A stretch of 64,000 bases of DNA from Budorcas taxicolor (Eukaryota; Chordata; Mammalia; Artiodactyla; Bovidae): positions 70,458,832 through 70,522,831 of the forward strand of contig NC_068924.1 of assembly GCF_023091745.1 (NCBI RefSeq). The letters are read 5' to 3'. The notes below the pieces were generated by a model, which worked only from the letters and a program-made list of their open reading frames with translations, was not told the origin of the DNA and ran no database searches. Shown one piece after another: positions 22,655 through 33,936 of this stretch (the first letter of the stretch is position 1; each line of letters begins with the position of its first letter). Made by a program: the position numbers and the translations under genes.

Positions 22655-23428
22655 GTGCTGTGATGATTAATTTTACATGTCAACTACACTGGGCTAAAGG
22701 ATGCTCATATAGCTGGTAAAACATTATTATTTCTGGATTATTTCCTTATAGAAAGGAGTTTCTAGAAAATATTAGCATTTGATTCAGTAGACTGGATAAA
22801 AAGACCTAGCCTTACCAGGGTGGGCCACCATCATTCTGTCTATTGGGATCCCAGACAGATTAAAAAGGCAAAGAAAGGGCAGGTTCTCCCAATCTCTTCT
22901 TGAGTTAGGACATCCATCTTTTTTTGCTCCTGGACCCTGAAGCTCCTGGTCCTCAGGCCTTAAGACTCACGGTCTTATACTGGCAGACTTCCTGGTCCTC
23001 AGCTTTCAGCCTCCCACTGACTTTCCCCGTTGGCCAGCTGGAAGAGGGCAGACCATGGGCCTCTCAGCCTCCATAACTGCTTGAGCCAATTCTCATCATA
23101 AATATCCTCATATCCAGTTGTCCTTCCATATCATGGGTTCTGCATCTACAGAGTCAGCTAATAGCAAAAGGATAATACTCAGAAGAAAATTTCAGAAAGT
23201 CCCATAAAGCAAAACTAGAATTTACGATTAGTACCATACTATAAGAAATATAGAGATGATTTAAATTATACAGGAGGATATGCCTAAGTTGTGTATAAAT
23301 ATTATGCCACTTTATATAAGGCACTTGAGAATCCACAGTGGTCTGGAACCAGCCCCCTATGGACATCAAGTGATGAGGGTACATCTGTATCCTATAGGTT
23401 TTGTTTCTTTGGAGAACTGTAATACATG
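22655..23428 (+). mobile_element. LTR-like mammalian repeat, split by MER2
   Basis: Begins GTGATGATTAATTTTACATG-like and ends TTTCTTTGGAGAACTGTAATACA, with a polyadenylation-like AATA block near 23100. This is a common old mammalian LTR-like repeat that I recognise but cannot name safely. MER2 interrupts it at 23116-23390. Confidence 0.6.
23116..23390 (-). mobile_element. MER2 DNA transposon (Tigger-like), internally deleted
   Basis: Starts CAGTTGTCCTTCCATATC and contains GAGATGATTTAAATTATACA and TTATATAAGGCACTTGAG, all MER2 blocks. It ends near a TA. The middle is deleted, leaving a short non-autonomous copy. Confidence 0.75.
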
Positions 23429-23429
23429 C

Positions 23430-23965
23430 CTGTCTCTCCTCATCAGTATCAGGCTTTGTTCAGTGTGTCAATTTATCAGAAATATATGCAAGTAGAGAAA
23501 TCCCATTTGTCAACAGGATTATTTACTATCTCATAATAGAGATAGATCATCACACTTATTCCCCCAAAAATGATGTTACAAGAAAAAAATGTGTCCTGGG
23601 TGATTAAACATCACCTTGAATCTCTAAAGACCCTTTGGAGGAACATCGTGGTTTATAAGTTGTTTTCAGCTGTATCTTCTCACATATTTTTTAATCAGGT
23701 TAATTACATGGTTACCTGACAGTTACTCAAGCCACTCAAGCAATGGATATTTATTGAAAGGTAACAAATACCCTGCAGCAAAACTGTTGCATGCAGTCAG
23801 CAGAAATAATTAAGATAGAAATGTAGCTGTTCCTTTAAGCCTCATAAAAACTGAAGCTAACCTATTGCTATAAACTTACATAATCTCGAGAAAAGGTGTA
23901 TAATTAGAAGTATAAAAATATAGGAAAAGTTATATAGTCATACACCTTAACAGTGATAAAAAACC
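23430..23965. other. No gene seen
   Basis: AT-rich sequence without a recognised repeat. Confidence 0.5.
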
Positions 23966-23967
23966 CA

Positions 23968-24500
23968 GTTGAAGGATGGGGGAAGGGATACATACATACT
24001 GCTATATTTATACACATACTGAAATGTATGTACACATACTGCTATATTTAAAACAGTTAACCAACAAGGACCTACTGTAGAACACAGGGAACCCTGCTCG
24101 ATGTTATGTGGCAGCCTGGATGGGAGGGGAGTCTGGGGGAGAGCGGAAACACGTATGTGTATGGTGAGTCCCTTTGCTGTTCACCTGAAATTATCACAAC
24201 ATTAGTTGTTAATCAGCAGTGAAGCCATGAGCTTTTCACATAGCCTGTGTGTTCAGTCACTTAGTTAAGTCTGACTCTTTTGTGACTCCATGGACAGTAG
24301 CCTGCCACATTCCTCTGTCCGTGGGATTCTGCAAGCAAGAATACTGGAGTGGGTTGCAATTCCCTTCTCCAGGGGATTTTCCTGACCCTGGGATCAAACC
24401 CACATCTCTGGCATCTCCTACATTGGCAGGCAGATTCTTTACCACTGAGCGACCTAGACCCCAATACAAAGTTAAAAGTTTTAAAATAACAACAACAAAC
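23968..24500 (+). mobile_element. L1 LINE 3' end, split by a SINE
   Basis: ACCAACAAGGACCTACTGTA, then GGCAGCCTGGATGGGAGG and CACCTGAAATTATCACAAC are the bovine-type L1 3' UTR. It resumes after the Bov-tA at ACCCCAATACAAAGTTAAAA and ends in an A-rich tail near 24500. A short internal duplication of CATACTGCTATATTTA occurs near 23994 and 24035. Confidence 0.85.
24247..24460 (-). mobile_element. Bov-tA SINE inside L1, antisense
   Basis: Complete body and head in reverse, lying inside the L1 3' end just before its A-rich tail. Confidence 0.9.
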
Positions 24501-24925
24501 AATTGAGCAACCAAAAGGATGGTCCATATTCAATAAACATCTTATGACCTCATTGAGTCTTCCACATTTTTTCAACTACAGTTTGTTAATCCCCAGCTGC
24601 TGATATCGTTACCCTAAATAACCTATCCACTGGATAGCTTGTCATATCTACTTTTGATCCTTCTACTAATCTTCCAATTACCTTTCTAATTCCTCCGGGA
24701 GGACAATCTGATGAATTCAGTGTCTCCACTGGACCTGGTCAACAGAGCTTTTATTGCAGTTCACTCCACAGACTTCAAATTGACTTGCTTTGGGGCAAAA
24801 ATCCTCTAATGGACCATTCAGCTGTGGACGGTGGGGTCACACAGAACCAGCTGGGCGTCAGATGCAATTGAAAACCATTAGGAAGGAGCTGGAGGTGGGA
24901 ACTTCAAGAATGTGGTTTGGGGATA
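24501..24925. other. No gene seen
   Basis: Unique-looking sequence. The plus frame 24790-25323 is mostly read-through of a BovB fragment. Confidence 0.45.
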
Positions 24926-24927
24926 TT

Positions 24928-25172
24928 GCTGTTGGTCAGTCGCTAAGTTGTGTCCCACTCTTTGCGACCCCATGGACTGCAGCACGCCAGGCTCCTCTGT
25001 CCTCCACTGTCTCCCAGAGTTTGCTCAAATTCATGTCCACTGAGTCAGTGATGCTCTCTAAGCATCTCATCCTCTGCCTCCCTCCTCCCCTTCGGCTTTC
25101 AGTTTTTCCCAGCATCAGGGTCTCTTCCAATGAGTCGGTTCTTCACGTCAGGTGGCAGTATTGGATTTGGGC
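24928..25172 (-). mobile_element. BovB LINE 3' end, antisense
   Basis: Starts GTTGGTCAGTCGCTAAGTTG and reaches TCTTCACGTCAGGTGGC, matching the last about 240 bases of BovB in reverse. Confidence 0.9.
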
Positions 25173-26000
25173 TAGCAGGTACTTAAGTCTTGGCCTATCT
25201 ACTGTACCTGTTTGCTCAGAGACCATGGTCCTCAGCCCCATATCTCTGCAGCTGGGGCTGAACACGAAGCTTTCCTTCCCTTTTAGAGTGAAAGCAGGAG
25301 CTCAATTGTGTAACAGGATATAGGGGAAGACTTGGTGACCAGGTATACACAGTATGCTCCTGCTCAGAACGTGATACCAAAACAGAGAGCTGGGTAGCGT
25401 GTTAACCCTTTAACATAAGCTGACTGCCGTGTCAGCACTGAGCTAGCCGCTCTCTTTGGTGCTGTTAGGTACACATGGCAAGACTTCACTCCCATCATGT
25501 TTATCGCTCCAGCATTGCCTAAGGGGGGTATAAAAACTAGTAGCAGCCTGTGTAATTTTCCTGGCGTGGCTAAGAGAATAGCCTTGCACTTGGAGACTGA
25601 GCTCTGGGTGTAAAGTGGTAATGGGCTATCATTCACACCATTCCTTCCCGGCTGCATTAAATAACACTTTGGTATTTAGCTATAATTCACAATCTGCAGC
25701 AGCTGTGTTGGAGGAAAGGAGGACGTTCACTCAGTTTGACTGCAATTCCAAACACAAATGCACTGAAGAATAGCCTGGCTGAGCCTACGGAAATTATTAT
25801 TCTAGGCACAGCTTTTATAATTTGTGTAAATGTTGGATCCTATACTTACAGAAGAAAAGAAAAAAGGGACTGTGACTAGGGAGATGGTAATGTCATAGAG
25901 TAGTGGGGATAAGGCACAATTTTCTTAATGAGATGATTTTTTTCCCCTGCTAGAGTCTTGGACACTTGAATATATAAAAGGGCTGAGGATGAAATGTCCT
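25173..26000. other. No gene seen
   Basis: Apparently single-copy DNA. The minus frame 25364-25657 (97 residues) has no recognisable domain. Confidence 0.45.
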
Positions 26001-26002
26001 GC

Positions 26003-26226
26003 ATGCATGCATGCTAAGTTGCTCAGTCTTGTCCAGCTCTTTGTGACCCTATGGACTGTAGCCCGCCCGGCTCCTCTGTCCATGGGGATTCTCCAGGCAA
26101 GAATACTGGAGTGGGTTGCCATGCCCTCCTCCAGGGAACCTTCCTGACCCAGGGATCGAACCTGCATCTCTTAGGTCTCCTATGCTGGCAGGCGGGTTCT
26201 TTACCACTAATGCCACCTGGGAAGCC
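26003..26226 (-). mobile_element. Bov-tA SINE, antisense
   Basis: Complete element in reverse with a GCATGCATGC tail at the left and head TGCCACCTGGGAAGCCCC at the right. Confidence 0.95.
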
Positions 26227-26408
26227 CCGAGTGACGTATTAAAACACAAAGTTATTCCAGTTCAGGGAGGCATAACCTGTGAATTCACAATCCCAAGATG
26301 GTGACAAAGTCTCTGGGGGTGGGAGGGGCTGCAGCCCTTGCTAAGGGCCCATCCTGTCCCTGGACACCCAAGTGCAGGGGCACTGAATGTTTTCTGCATG
26401 GCAGAGGA

Positions 26409-26410
<2 letters not shown>

Positions 26411-26483
<73 letters not shown>

Positions 26484-26513
26484 AAGAAGAGAAGGAGAAG
26501 GAAGAGAAAGAAA
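26411..26513 (+). repeat. Compound microsatellite (CT)n(TA)n plus purine tract
   Basis: About 35 bases of CT repeat (26411-26445), 35 bases of TA repeat (26446-26480), then a purine-rich AAG/GAG tract (26481-26513). It is almost certainly length-polymorphic. The frames across it are low-complexity artefacts. Confidence 0.95.
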
Positions 26514-26519
26514 TTTATA

Positions 26520-26695
26520 ATCAGTTAGACTTTGATTAGAATCCCAGTCTTTCACTTCTTAGCTAAAAGACCTCAGACCAATCACATTAGCTACCTAAAT
26601 GTTGGTTCATTCAAAGAAAACTATTAATGTGTACAAGGTGTTATGACAAAGTGAGTGTATCTATGCAGCACTTAGCACAGAGCCTTAAGAATCGG
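26520..26695 (+). repeat. MIR SINE
   Basis: TCAGACCAATCACATTAG, and later GCAGCACTTAGCACAGAGCC, follow the sense MIR order, diverged. Confidence 0.55.
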
Positions 26696-26704
26696 CCAGT
26701 ATAG

Positions 26705-26955
26705 TCTGTCTCCTTGCCTGGAAAATCCTATGGATGGAGGTGCCTGGTGGGCTGCAGTCCATGGGGTCTCGAAGGGTTGGACACGACTGAGCGATTTCAC
26801 TTTCACTTTTCACTTTCATGCATTGGAGAAGGAAATGGCAACCTACTCCAGTGTTCTTGCCTGGAGAATCCCAGGGACGGGGGAGCCTGGTGGCGGGCTG
26901 TCTATGGGGTCGCACAGAGTCGGACACGACTGAAGTGACTTAGCAGCAGCAGCAG
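26705..26955 (+). mobile_element. BOV-A2 SINE (Bov-A dimer), 5'-truncated
   Basis: Two Bov-A units joined by CACTTTCACTTTTCACTTTC, ending in an (AGC)n tail at 26941-26953. AGTCTRTCTCC occurs on both sides (26704 and 26954), an 11-bp target duplication with one change. Confidence 0.95.
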
Positions 26956-26984
26956 TCTATCTCCCGTCTTTCCTGCCAGCATCA

Positions 26985-27460
26985 TTTTGGACCTGTTTCC
27001 AAGTCTATCTCTGCCCTTCCAAAACCCTGGCCTTATTTTAGTTTCTCAAACCTTCTAGGCTTTTTCTCATTACTGAGCATTTACCTGTAATATTTCCACT
27101 GTCTAGAAGGCTCTCTCAGTCTCCAACTCTTCTTCTGCCTGGGTAACGTTTTCCAACACTTAGCTTTCACCTTTTTTAAATGCAGTTCTCAAATAAGCAC
27201 GTTAGTCCTTCTGTATCCTCAGAATAGGTGAGAGTTCACAAGTGTGTGTGTTTCATTTTTCTTAGTGTCTTGCAATTATCTGTGCTCTTTTTTAAAGCTG
27301 TGTTAAATCTATGTTTTACAGGTTATTTTTTTAACTGTTACTCTCCCATACTGAACTGAAAGCTTTATGATGGGAAAACTTATTGGCTTGTTCACCAAGT
27401 ATGTCCAGCCCAGAGCACAGTGACTATACCCAGCAGTTACTGAATAAACCTTTGTGGATT
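26985..27460 (+). repeat. L2 LINE 3' region
   Basis: Blocks resembling GAAGGCTCTCTCAGTC, ACTGAACTGAAAGCTTTATG and CAGAGCACAGTGACTATACC, then TGAATAAACC, follow the L2 3' end order. Confidence 0.6.
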
Positions 27461-27664
27461 AAATTAGACTTCCATTCCATGAGTGGTGGTACATGGAAAG
27501 AAAAATCAGTGATATTACTCAGCTGGAAGGACAATGTCTGCAGAGCAAATAAGAAACATTATCTGGGTCCACACAATTGCTCATAGTCCCCCTAAGAAAG
27601 TGTTAGTTTCTTCACTGTCTTTTTCCTTTTTCCTGCATTTCTGAACTATATACAAAGCACAAGA

Positions 27665-28132
27665 GAGCCCACAGGGATGCAGACAGTCATCATGGGCCCT
27701 TTAGGGATGGGCCGGCTCTTCTGATAGAGCATGACGTTCCCTCAGCTCAATTTTGATTAGGCTCACTGGTTTGGTAAAAACACTGCCAAAATGACCTCAG
27801 CAAAGTTTCAACATGTTTGATGAACAGATATGTTCTAGAGTAGATCTTTTAATGTCAAGCTATGTGTAACAGTGAAATTTAGCTTCTCTGGTGCAAAAAG
27901 GTGCTTCACAGAACGTGATAAAATCAACCATGAAGACTCATACCTGTGCTGCACCTTCCATGATCACCTGAGCCTTTGAAAGAGGGTTGTGTCCAATTGT
28001 TTCTATGTTGCTGGTGCCTGAAAAAGTACCCAATGCGTGGTAGCATTTTATCTGTATTTTGAATGAACGAATGACTCAAACATAAGCTGGTAACCTACAC
28101 TGTAAGTATATATGGGAAATGGATTTGTTGAG
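27665..28132 (+). repeat. Local duplication, unit A
   Basis: Aligns with 28945-29380 at very roughly 80% identity. Shared blocks include CCTTTAGGGATGGGCC (27698 and 28976) and a 35-base identical block around 27828 and 29103. Unit A carries about 45 extra bases around 27940-27985. It includes an L2-like end. I do not recognise the rest. Confidence 0.8.
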
Positions 28133-28861
28133 TATCTGTTTAAGATATGTTTCATTTAACACTTACTTTGTACAAAAATCTTATCAAGAAGCACCCTCTA
28201 TTTACAGACAATAATACTGATACCTTTTATTAAACACAGTGTGGGCCAGCCCTGGATTTTGTGAAGCTGACTATAAAGTACAAGAAAAACAATCATGGGA
28301 CTGCATGGTAGGTTTTAATGTAGAAGTTTTAGCTAGAAATTCTATATATGAGGTGACATAGGAACACATGGAATGGCACTTAAAACCTCCATGGATAAAA
28401 AGAAATTTTAGAAAATGAGTAACTTTTTCTAATCCTGAAAAAAAAAAAAAAATGAGAAGGAGATACCTAGGCAATGAGCGGCGGTTGAGATTTCCAGCAC
28501 AAAGAAACAGCTAACGTGAAGGTGTGCTGTAAATGCGGGCTTGGCACATCAAAGGAAACCAGAAAAGACTGGTGGGACTGGGAGACAGCTTAGGCAAGGG
28601 AGTGTGAGGGGTGAGATTGGGGGACAGCAGGGGCTGAGCCAGCAACAGGCCCTTAAATCTAAGGCTCAGAGGAACCATGGCATGGTTTTAAGTCACTGGA
28701 AGCATAAAGAATTTTTTAAAATTCAGTTATAGTCTATAAAATGGACGTGGGCAGAGCACAGCTAGAGAACTGACAGAGAGGACCAGGAAGAATGCATTCC
28801 TCATTCTTCCTGAAAAGGCTGAGAGCAGCCCGCACTAAAGAGGGTAAGTGATGGCTGGGAC
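28133..28861. other. No gene seen; sequence between duplicate units
   Basis: About 730 bases not shared by the duplicate units. Contains a poly(A) run near 28440-28452 and a purine-rich part (28540-28680). It may have been inserted or may be an old repeat. Confidence 0.4.
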
Positions 28862-29381
28862 GGGAGATGTGGATACATTTTGAGATATGCAGAGAGAATC
28901 AACATCTCAGGTACATGTGATTTATGGGTAAAAGATTCAAAGTTTAACACAGGGATGCACAGAGTCTTTATGGGTCCTTTAGGGATGGGCCAGCTCTCTT
29001 GACAGAACATAATATGTTTTCTCAGCTCAATTTTGATTAGGCTCATTGATTTAGTAAGAACACGCTCCAAAAGACCCCTGTAAAGATTTGATATGATTGA
29101 TAATGTAGATATGTTCTAGAGTAGATCTTTTAATGTCAAGCCATATTTAACAGTGAAAGCTTCTCCAGTGCCAGAAGGTACTTCGCAGATCTTGACAAAA
29201 TCAACCAGGAAGAGTTGTACTTTTTCGTGAAAGAAAGGTTGTGTTTAATTTTTTCTGTGTCTCTGATGCCTGAAAAAGTACCAAGTACATGGTAGCATTT
29301 TGTACATATGTTGATTGAATGAATGCTCCACATATAAGCTGGTAACCTACATTGTAGGTATATATGGGAAACAGATTTGTT
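28862..29381 (+). repeat. Local duplication, unit B (about 520 bp)
   Basis: The complete unit: it opens with TGTGGATACATTTTGAGATA and ends with ACAGATTTGTTGAC. Its right part aligns with unit A and its left 90 bases align with unit C. Confidence 0.8.
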
Positions 29382-29487
29382 GACATGTGGTTACATTTTG
29401 AGATACTCAGGAGAGAATCGACATCGCATGTGGTGGGTATCATTATGTCTGACTTATAGGTGAAAGATGCTAAGGTTAAAACAGGGA
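29382..29487 (+). repeat. Local duplication, unit C (partial)
   Basis: TGTGGTTACATTTTGAGATAC through AAACAGGGA repeats the start of unit B exactly one unit (520 bp) later. It then runs on into a MIR (about 29430-29560, antisense). Confidence 0.75.
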
Positions 29488-29564
29488 AAGTCATTTGCCC
29501 AAGAGCAGAAGAAGAACTCAAAACCAGACAGACCCCCAGCTTTACCCTTTCCACCACCTGACAC

Positions 29565-30594
29565 CATCATCCAAAGCTGGATGTCCCAGACATTTGAAGC
29601 TGTGGTCTCTGATGGAGACCATCAGTATCCACAACTTAAGTCTTCTCTGTATGGCATTCATGCCACCTTCTGTTTCTTCCCCCAAACATCAGTTTTTTGA
29701 GAAAAACACTTTAAATGGTAAATTGCAAATTCTCTTTGAAAATCAATTTGGGAATCCTTAGCCAGAGACTTTGTTAAGCAGTTATTGATTGAAAGCAGAA
29801 AAGTTAGCATGCAGATCAAATCTAGATCACCTATGTCTGTAACAAAGGTAACATCATCTTCCACTGATACAGACAGGATGCAGCTGCTTGGAAAAAAAAA
29901 AAAGATAAGAAAAAAGAAACTCTCTTTGTTGGCATCTCAGAAACAAGCACCCCTCTGCTTATTTGCTTCTTCCTTTGACAAGAACAAACAAATCTTTAAA
30001 AATATAATGAGTCAGGCCGTTCTCTCTGCGGTATGTAAGTGGCTTCTAAGCCCTCCAGAAGGCCCCTGTAGAGGGTCATTACCTCCTTCAGGCCCTCTGG
30101 GAAGCATTCCGTAAATAATTGCTTCCCCATATTACTTAGATACCCTGGTGTTCCAAGCATGAGCCTGGGCCAGGGAGTAACTTCTGAACTGGGAGGATTT
30201 GGCTGATTAACTTTCCATTAAATGCTTCCTGACTCCATGCTGAAACTTCAGGGATCAAGCTGAGAGCTGAGAAAAAAGAAACAATCTGAATGCTTGGCTG
30301 GTAATTAACATCACCAGGTGACAAACCAATACTACCTGGCCATTCCCGTAAACAATGATAACAGGGAGAACCTAGGCTTCCAGCCCAAATGCTCTTGGAT
30401 ATGAATTGGCGGCTCCTGTCACTTTAAAGACGGAAAGCTGAAAGAGGGCTGGATGGTTTTCTTCGGCTACAGGTGGTAGGGAGGCCTCAAGATGCAAACA
30501 GATCTTTCAAAAAGAAGGGAGTAGGCAAAAAAAAAAAAAAAAAAAAAAGATAATCTGAAATTTGGACAAAAATGTGCATTTGAGTGAGAGATTT
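29565..30594. other. No gene seen; two A-rich tracts
   Basis: Unique-looking, with A-rich runs near 29890-29905 and 30527-30549. The frames of 60-110 residues at 29467-30324 overlap on both strands and have no domain. Confidence 0.45.
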
Positions 30595-30596
30595 TT

Positions 30597-30720
30597 AAAC
30601 TCCAGTGTGCTTAAGGATTAACCAGAGAACTCGTCAGAAATGCAGATTCCAGAAATCCTGTGGTGGGAGTATTCATGGCAAGTTTCCCTAGATCGTGCCA
30701 GTGCAGGTGGGTCATAAATC
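30597..30720 (+). repeat. MER5-like hAT relic
   Basis: CCAGTGTGCTTAAGGATTAACCAG, with GAACTCGTCAGAAATGCAGATTCC, shows the MER5 pattern (CAGTGTGCTTAAGAATCAC...AAAATGCAGATTCC). Confidence 0.5.
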
Positions 30721-30782
30721 ATACTTGAAGGATCATTGCTAAATATCCAAGAGCTCTGTTTATTAGGCAGTTAAATTCAAAC

Positions 30783-31008
30783 AGGGCTTCCCTGATGAAT
30801 TAGCAGGTAAAGGGTCCACCCGTAATGCCGGAGACACAGGAGACGAGACACGTTCGATCCCTGAGTCAGGAAGAGCCCCTGGAGAAGGAAATGGCAACCC
30901 ACTCCAGTATTCTCATCTGGAAAACAAATCCCATGGACAGAGGAGCCTGACAGACTACAGTCCATGGGGTCACAAAGAGTGGGATACAACTCCATCAGTA
31001 AACATGCA
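30783..31008 (+). mobile_element. Bov-tA SINE
   Basis: Starts GGGCTTCCCTGATGAATTAG and ends near ACATGCACAT. TAAATYCAAAC lies on both sides (30773 and 31012), an 11-bp target duplication with one change. Confidence 0.95.
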
Positions 31009-31023
31009 CATAAATCCAAACAA

Positions 31024-31752
31024 CTTAAGAAGCATTTCGGTCCTGACAACTTAGCAGCTCTTTTAGAAAGTGATGCATAACCACTGGAAGGAGAATGAAC
31101 TCTCTCCCTCACTAGATCACCACAAGTGACGGTGGCCAATGGGAACTGTACACTGGTGGGGCGCGCCCAACTTTTCAAAGCTTGGAACCAGGTCAGACAC
31201 TGCCATGCTCACGTCCTGTTCACATGGATTTTCACATGAGGCTGGCTTTTTAATCCAGCAGCTGCTGAAAACCCAGCTTCCCAAAGATACGACACCACTG
31301 AAAGAATTATAGAGATAGTTGTGCAAAATGTGAGCTACTTCGAGTCATCCCTACAGCGTCCAACAAAAGCCAGATATCACTATGTTTTCCTGATGATTAA
31401 AAATGTCTTGGTGCCTCCCCGTGAGCTTGGTGTGGCATCCCAGGATGCCCTGGCAAATACTTTGGGAATCGTGGGCATGAGCAGCAGTAAAACAGAGGCA
31501 GTCAGACAGACTCAGATTCCCAGTGTCTCATTATTGGCAGAAAACAGTTACACAAAGGTGTGGGAATAAGGAATTGCTTATCATTTGGAGACGGCCTCTA
31601 GCCACACAGCTTTAAGTTTCTCAGTGAGCCTAATTAGGACAATTTGTTAGTAAATGGAATGGTTTATTTAAGTCTAAACAACTTTAAGTTTAGAAATGCC
31701 TTTTATTTTTTTCATATCTACTACGATGTTTGAGGAAAATAGTCCGTAAAAT
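31024..31752. other. No gene seen
   Basis: Apparently single-copy. Plus frame 31321-31569 (82 residues, MQNVSYFESSLQRPTKARYH at its start) has no family I recognise. Low-confidence chance frame. Confidence 0.4.
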
Positions 31753-31754
31753 AA

Positions 31755-31945
31755 ATATATTAGTTCATTGACCCTGCCCAACAAATCTGTGAGATATTAT
31801 TACCCTCATTTCTTTAGTTAGGGAAGCTAGGGATCCAACTAAACAAGATACTGCCGCACTATCCTACAGGCAGTAAGGGTGGCAGGTCAGGTTTGGAACC
31901 CAGGGTCTACTGGCTCTAAAACTCAAGCTCTTTGCTCAGTAAACC
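31755..31945 (-). repeat. MIR SINE, antisense
   Basis: TGTGAGATATTATTACCCTC, then GGCAGGTCAGGTTTGGAACC and CTCAAGCTCTTTGCTC, in antisense MIR order. Confidence 0.65.
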
Positions 31946-32039
31946 AGGGCTTCAGTTCTGAGAGTGCGTCCCTCAGGGGGGTCACGACCTGGATCAACAG
32001 GTTCAGTTTGAGCTGTTCCATTTATTCTTGCTCCATTAT

Positions 32040-32190
32040 TCATTACTTATAAAACCTTGGGTCGATAACTCACCCAAAGAGAGTTAGTAACTACTTCATC
32101 GTTACTGAGAATAAACTAACATAAAGTCTTTTGTGCAGTTACTGGAACATAAGACACATTCCATCAGTGACAGCTATTATTACTGCTATA
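32040..32190 (+). repeat. MIR SINE
   Basis: ACCTTGGGTCGATAACTCAC and a late AGTTACTGGAACATAAGACAC with AGCTATTATTACTG, in sense MIR order. Confidence 0.6.
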
Positions 32191-32363
32191 TATAAAGGTA
32201 CCATGAACAAGTGTATGTTCCTGTTATGTTAAGAATTTAGAAAAAGAAGTCATATCAAAATATAGTGTGTTTATTGTGCGCTAAGTAGAAGGCCTGATTG
32301 TTCAGAAAGGTGACAATGCTTTGGAAAGTAAGGTCTCTTATGGAGCCCTATTGTAAGTTTTGG

Positions 32364-32572
32364 GGGTCCTTTCCTGGTGGCTCTGCAGTCAAGAAGAACG
32401 CCTACTAATATAAGACACGCAAGTTCAATCCCTGGGTCAGGAAGATCCCCTGGAGAAGGAGAAGGCAACCCACTCCAGTATTCTTGCCTGGGGAACCCCG
32501 TGGACAGAGGAGCCTGGCGGGATCACATGGGGTCCCAAGAGTGGGACATGACTTAGCGGTTGAACAACAATA
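32364..32572 (+). mobile_element. Bov-tA SINE
   Basis: Head TCCTTTCCTGGTGGCTC, full body, and an AACAACAATAACAA tail. Imperfect AAG(T/C)TTTGGG on both sides may be the target duplication. Confidence 0.9.
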
Positions 32573-32861
32573 ACAAAGCTTTGGGTGTATGTATCTTTCA
32601 CCCCTCAGTACGTCATCCACCTTTTGGTGGCAAATGGAGATTTTCACTGGCCATTATATTATCATTTGAAAACCAGATATGAATACATGAAAGATTTCTC
32701 AAGGAGACTCCCATGTCAGCCTACAACATAGAGAGCCAGTATTTGTCCTTCTCCTTGGGCCTGTACATCTAACTAGAGGAAAAGTGGGAACTAGAGAGCT
32801 TGTGCCTGTCTCCTCCCCTCCCATTAATTCCAGATAAAGATGCATGAATTCCATGTGCTTG

Positions 32862-33058
32862 AAAGCTGTTGCTTCAGTCATGTACGACTCTGTGAACCCA
32901 TGGCTATAGCCTGCCAGGCTCCTCTGTCCATAGGACTCTCCAGGCAAGAATACTGGAGTGGGTTGCTGTGCCTTCCTCCAGGAGATCTTCCTGACCCAGG
33001 GATCGAACCCACATCTCCTGCATTGCAGGCAGATTCTTTACCACTGAGCCACCAAGAA
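32862..33058 (-). mobile_element. Bov-tA SINE, antisense
   Basis: Complete element in reverse, ending ACTGAGCCACCAAGAAAGC. Confidence 0.9.
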
Positions 33059-33061
33059 AGC

Positions 33062-33794
33062 TCAAAGGTAAACTCACACTAACATCAAATTGTTCCCCCT
33101 GGCTGTGTCATTTGGGCAAATCATCAAACCCCCTAATTTATTTTGAACCAGTTCTCTTATCTTTTTATAATTTATATGAAAAATGCTCTCTATGTTATTC
33201 TAGCATTAACATAGTTCACTCAAAATCAACAGATAAGTTTTAACTGATCCTTAAATATGTATCAGGCACTGAACTATAGGAGTTAATGTGATTAAAAAAT
33301 ACTCTACACACCAAATGTTTAAAATTGTGTGTGTTTGTTGTGTGTGAGAAACAGAGACACACACAGAGAGATATAGTTCCATTATACCAGGACCAAAAGA
33401 AAAGGATTATTCTGCCTTTTCTATTTTGGAACTTATTCTAAAACTGTGACATCCTTCTTCATGCTATCTGTGCCTTTATTGATCCAAGGTGAACAATTTT
33501 CTTGAGACCCATTACAAGCAAAATAAAGCAATTAACTTTATATTCCTCCATATTTTTAAAAAATTTTAGTTTCAGAGCATTAATCATATGGCAGCAGCTG
33601 AAGAAAAGGTGAAAAGTGAACACCCATAAAGCTCTAACATAAGTAAACGTTAAAGAATCTAGGAAAACCTTACTTTTAAATATGATTATTATACTTAAGC
33701 ACACACAAAACTGATTTGCATAGATTTTTAGGGTTTATGATTGTCCTTAATATCATTCAATATTAGGTATGTTTATGAGGTATTATTCTTATTA
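33062..33794. other. No gene seen; GT/CA-rich patch
   Basis: AT-rich sequence with a GT-rich and CA-rich patch at 33328-33368. No recognised repeat family. Confidence 0.45.
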
Positions 33795-33798
33795 AAGA

Positions 33799-33922
33799 AG
33801 TGAAAGTGAAGTCACTCAGTCATGTCCAACTCTCTGCGACCCCATGGACTATAGCCTACCAGGCTCTTCTGTCCATGGAATTTTCCAGGCAAGAGTACTG
33901 GAGTGGGTTGCCATTTCCTCTC
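33799..33922 (-). mobile_element. Bov-A SINE monomer, antisense
   Basis: A single Bov-A unit without a tRNA-like head. ATTCTTATTAAAG flanks it on both sides (33784 and 33924), a 13-bp target duplication, so a monomer inserted as such. Confidence 0.95.
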
Positions 33923-33936
33923 CAATTCTTATTAAA

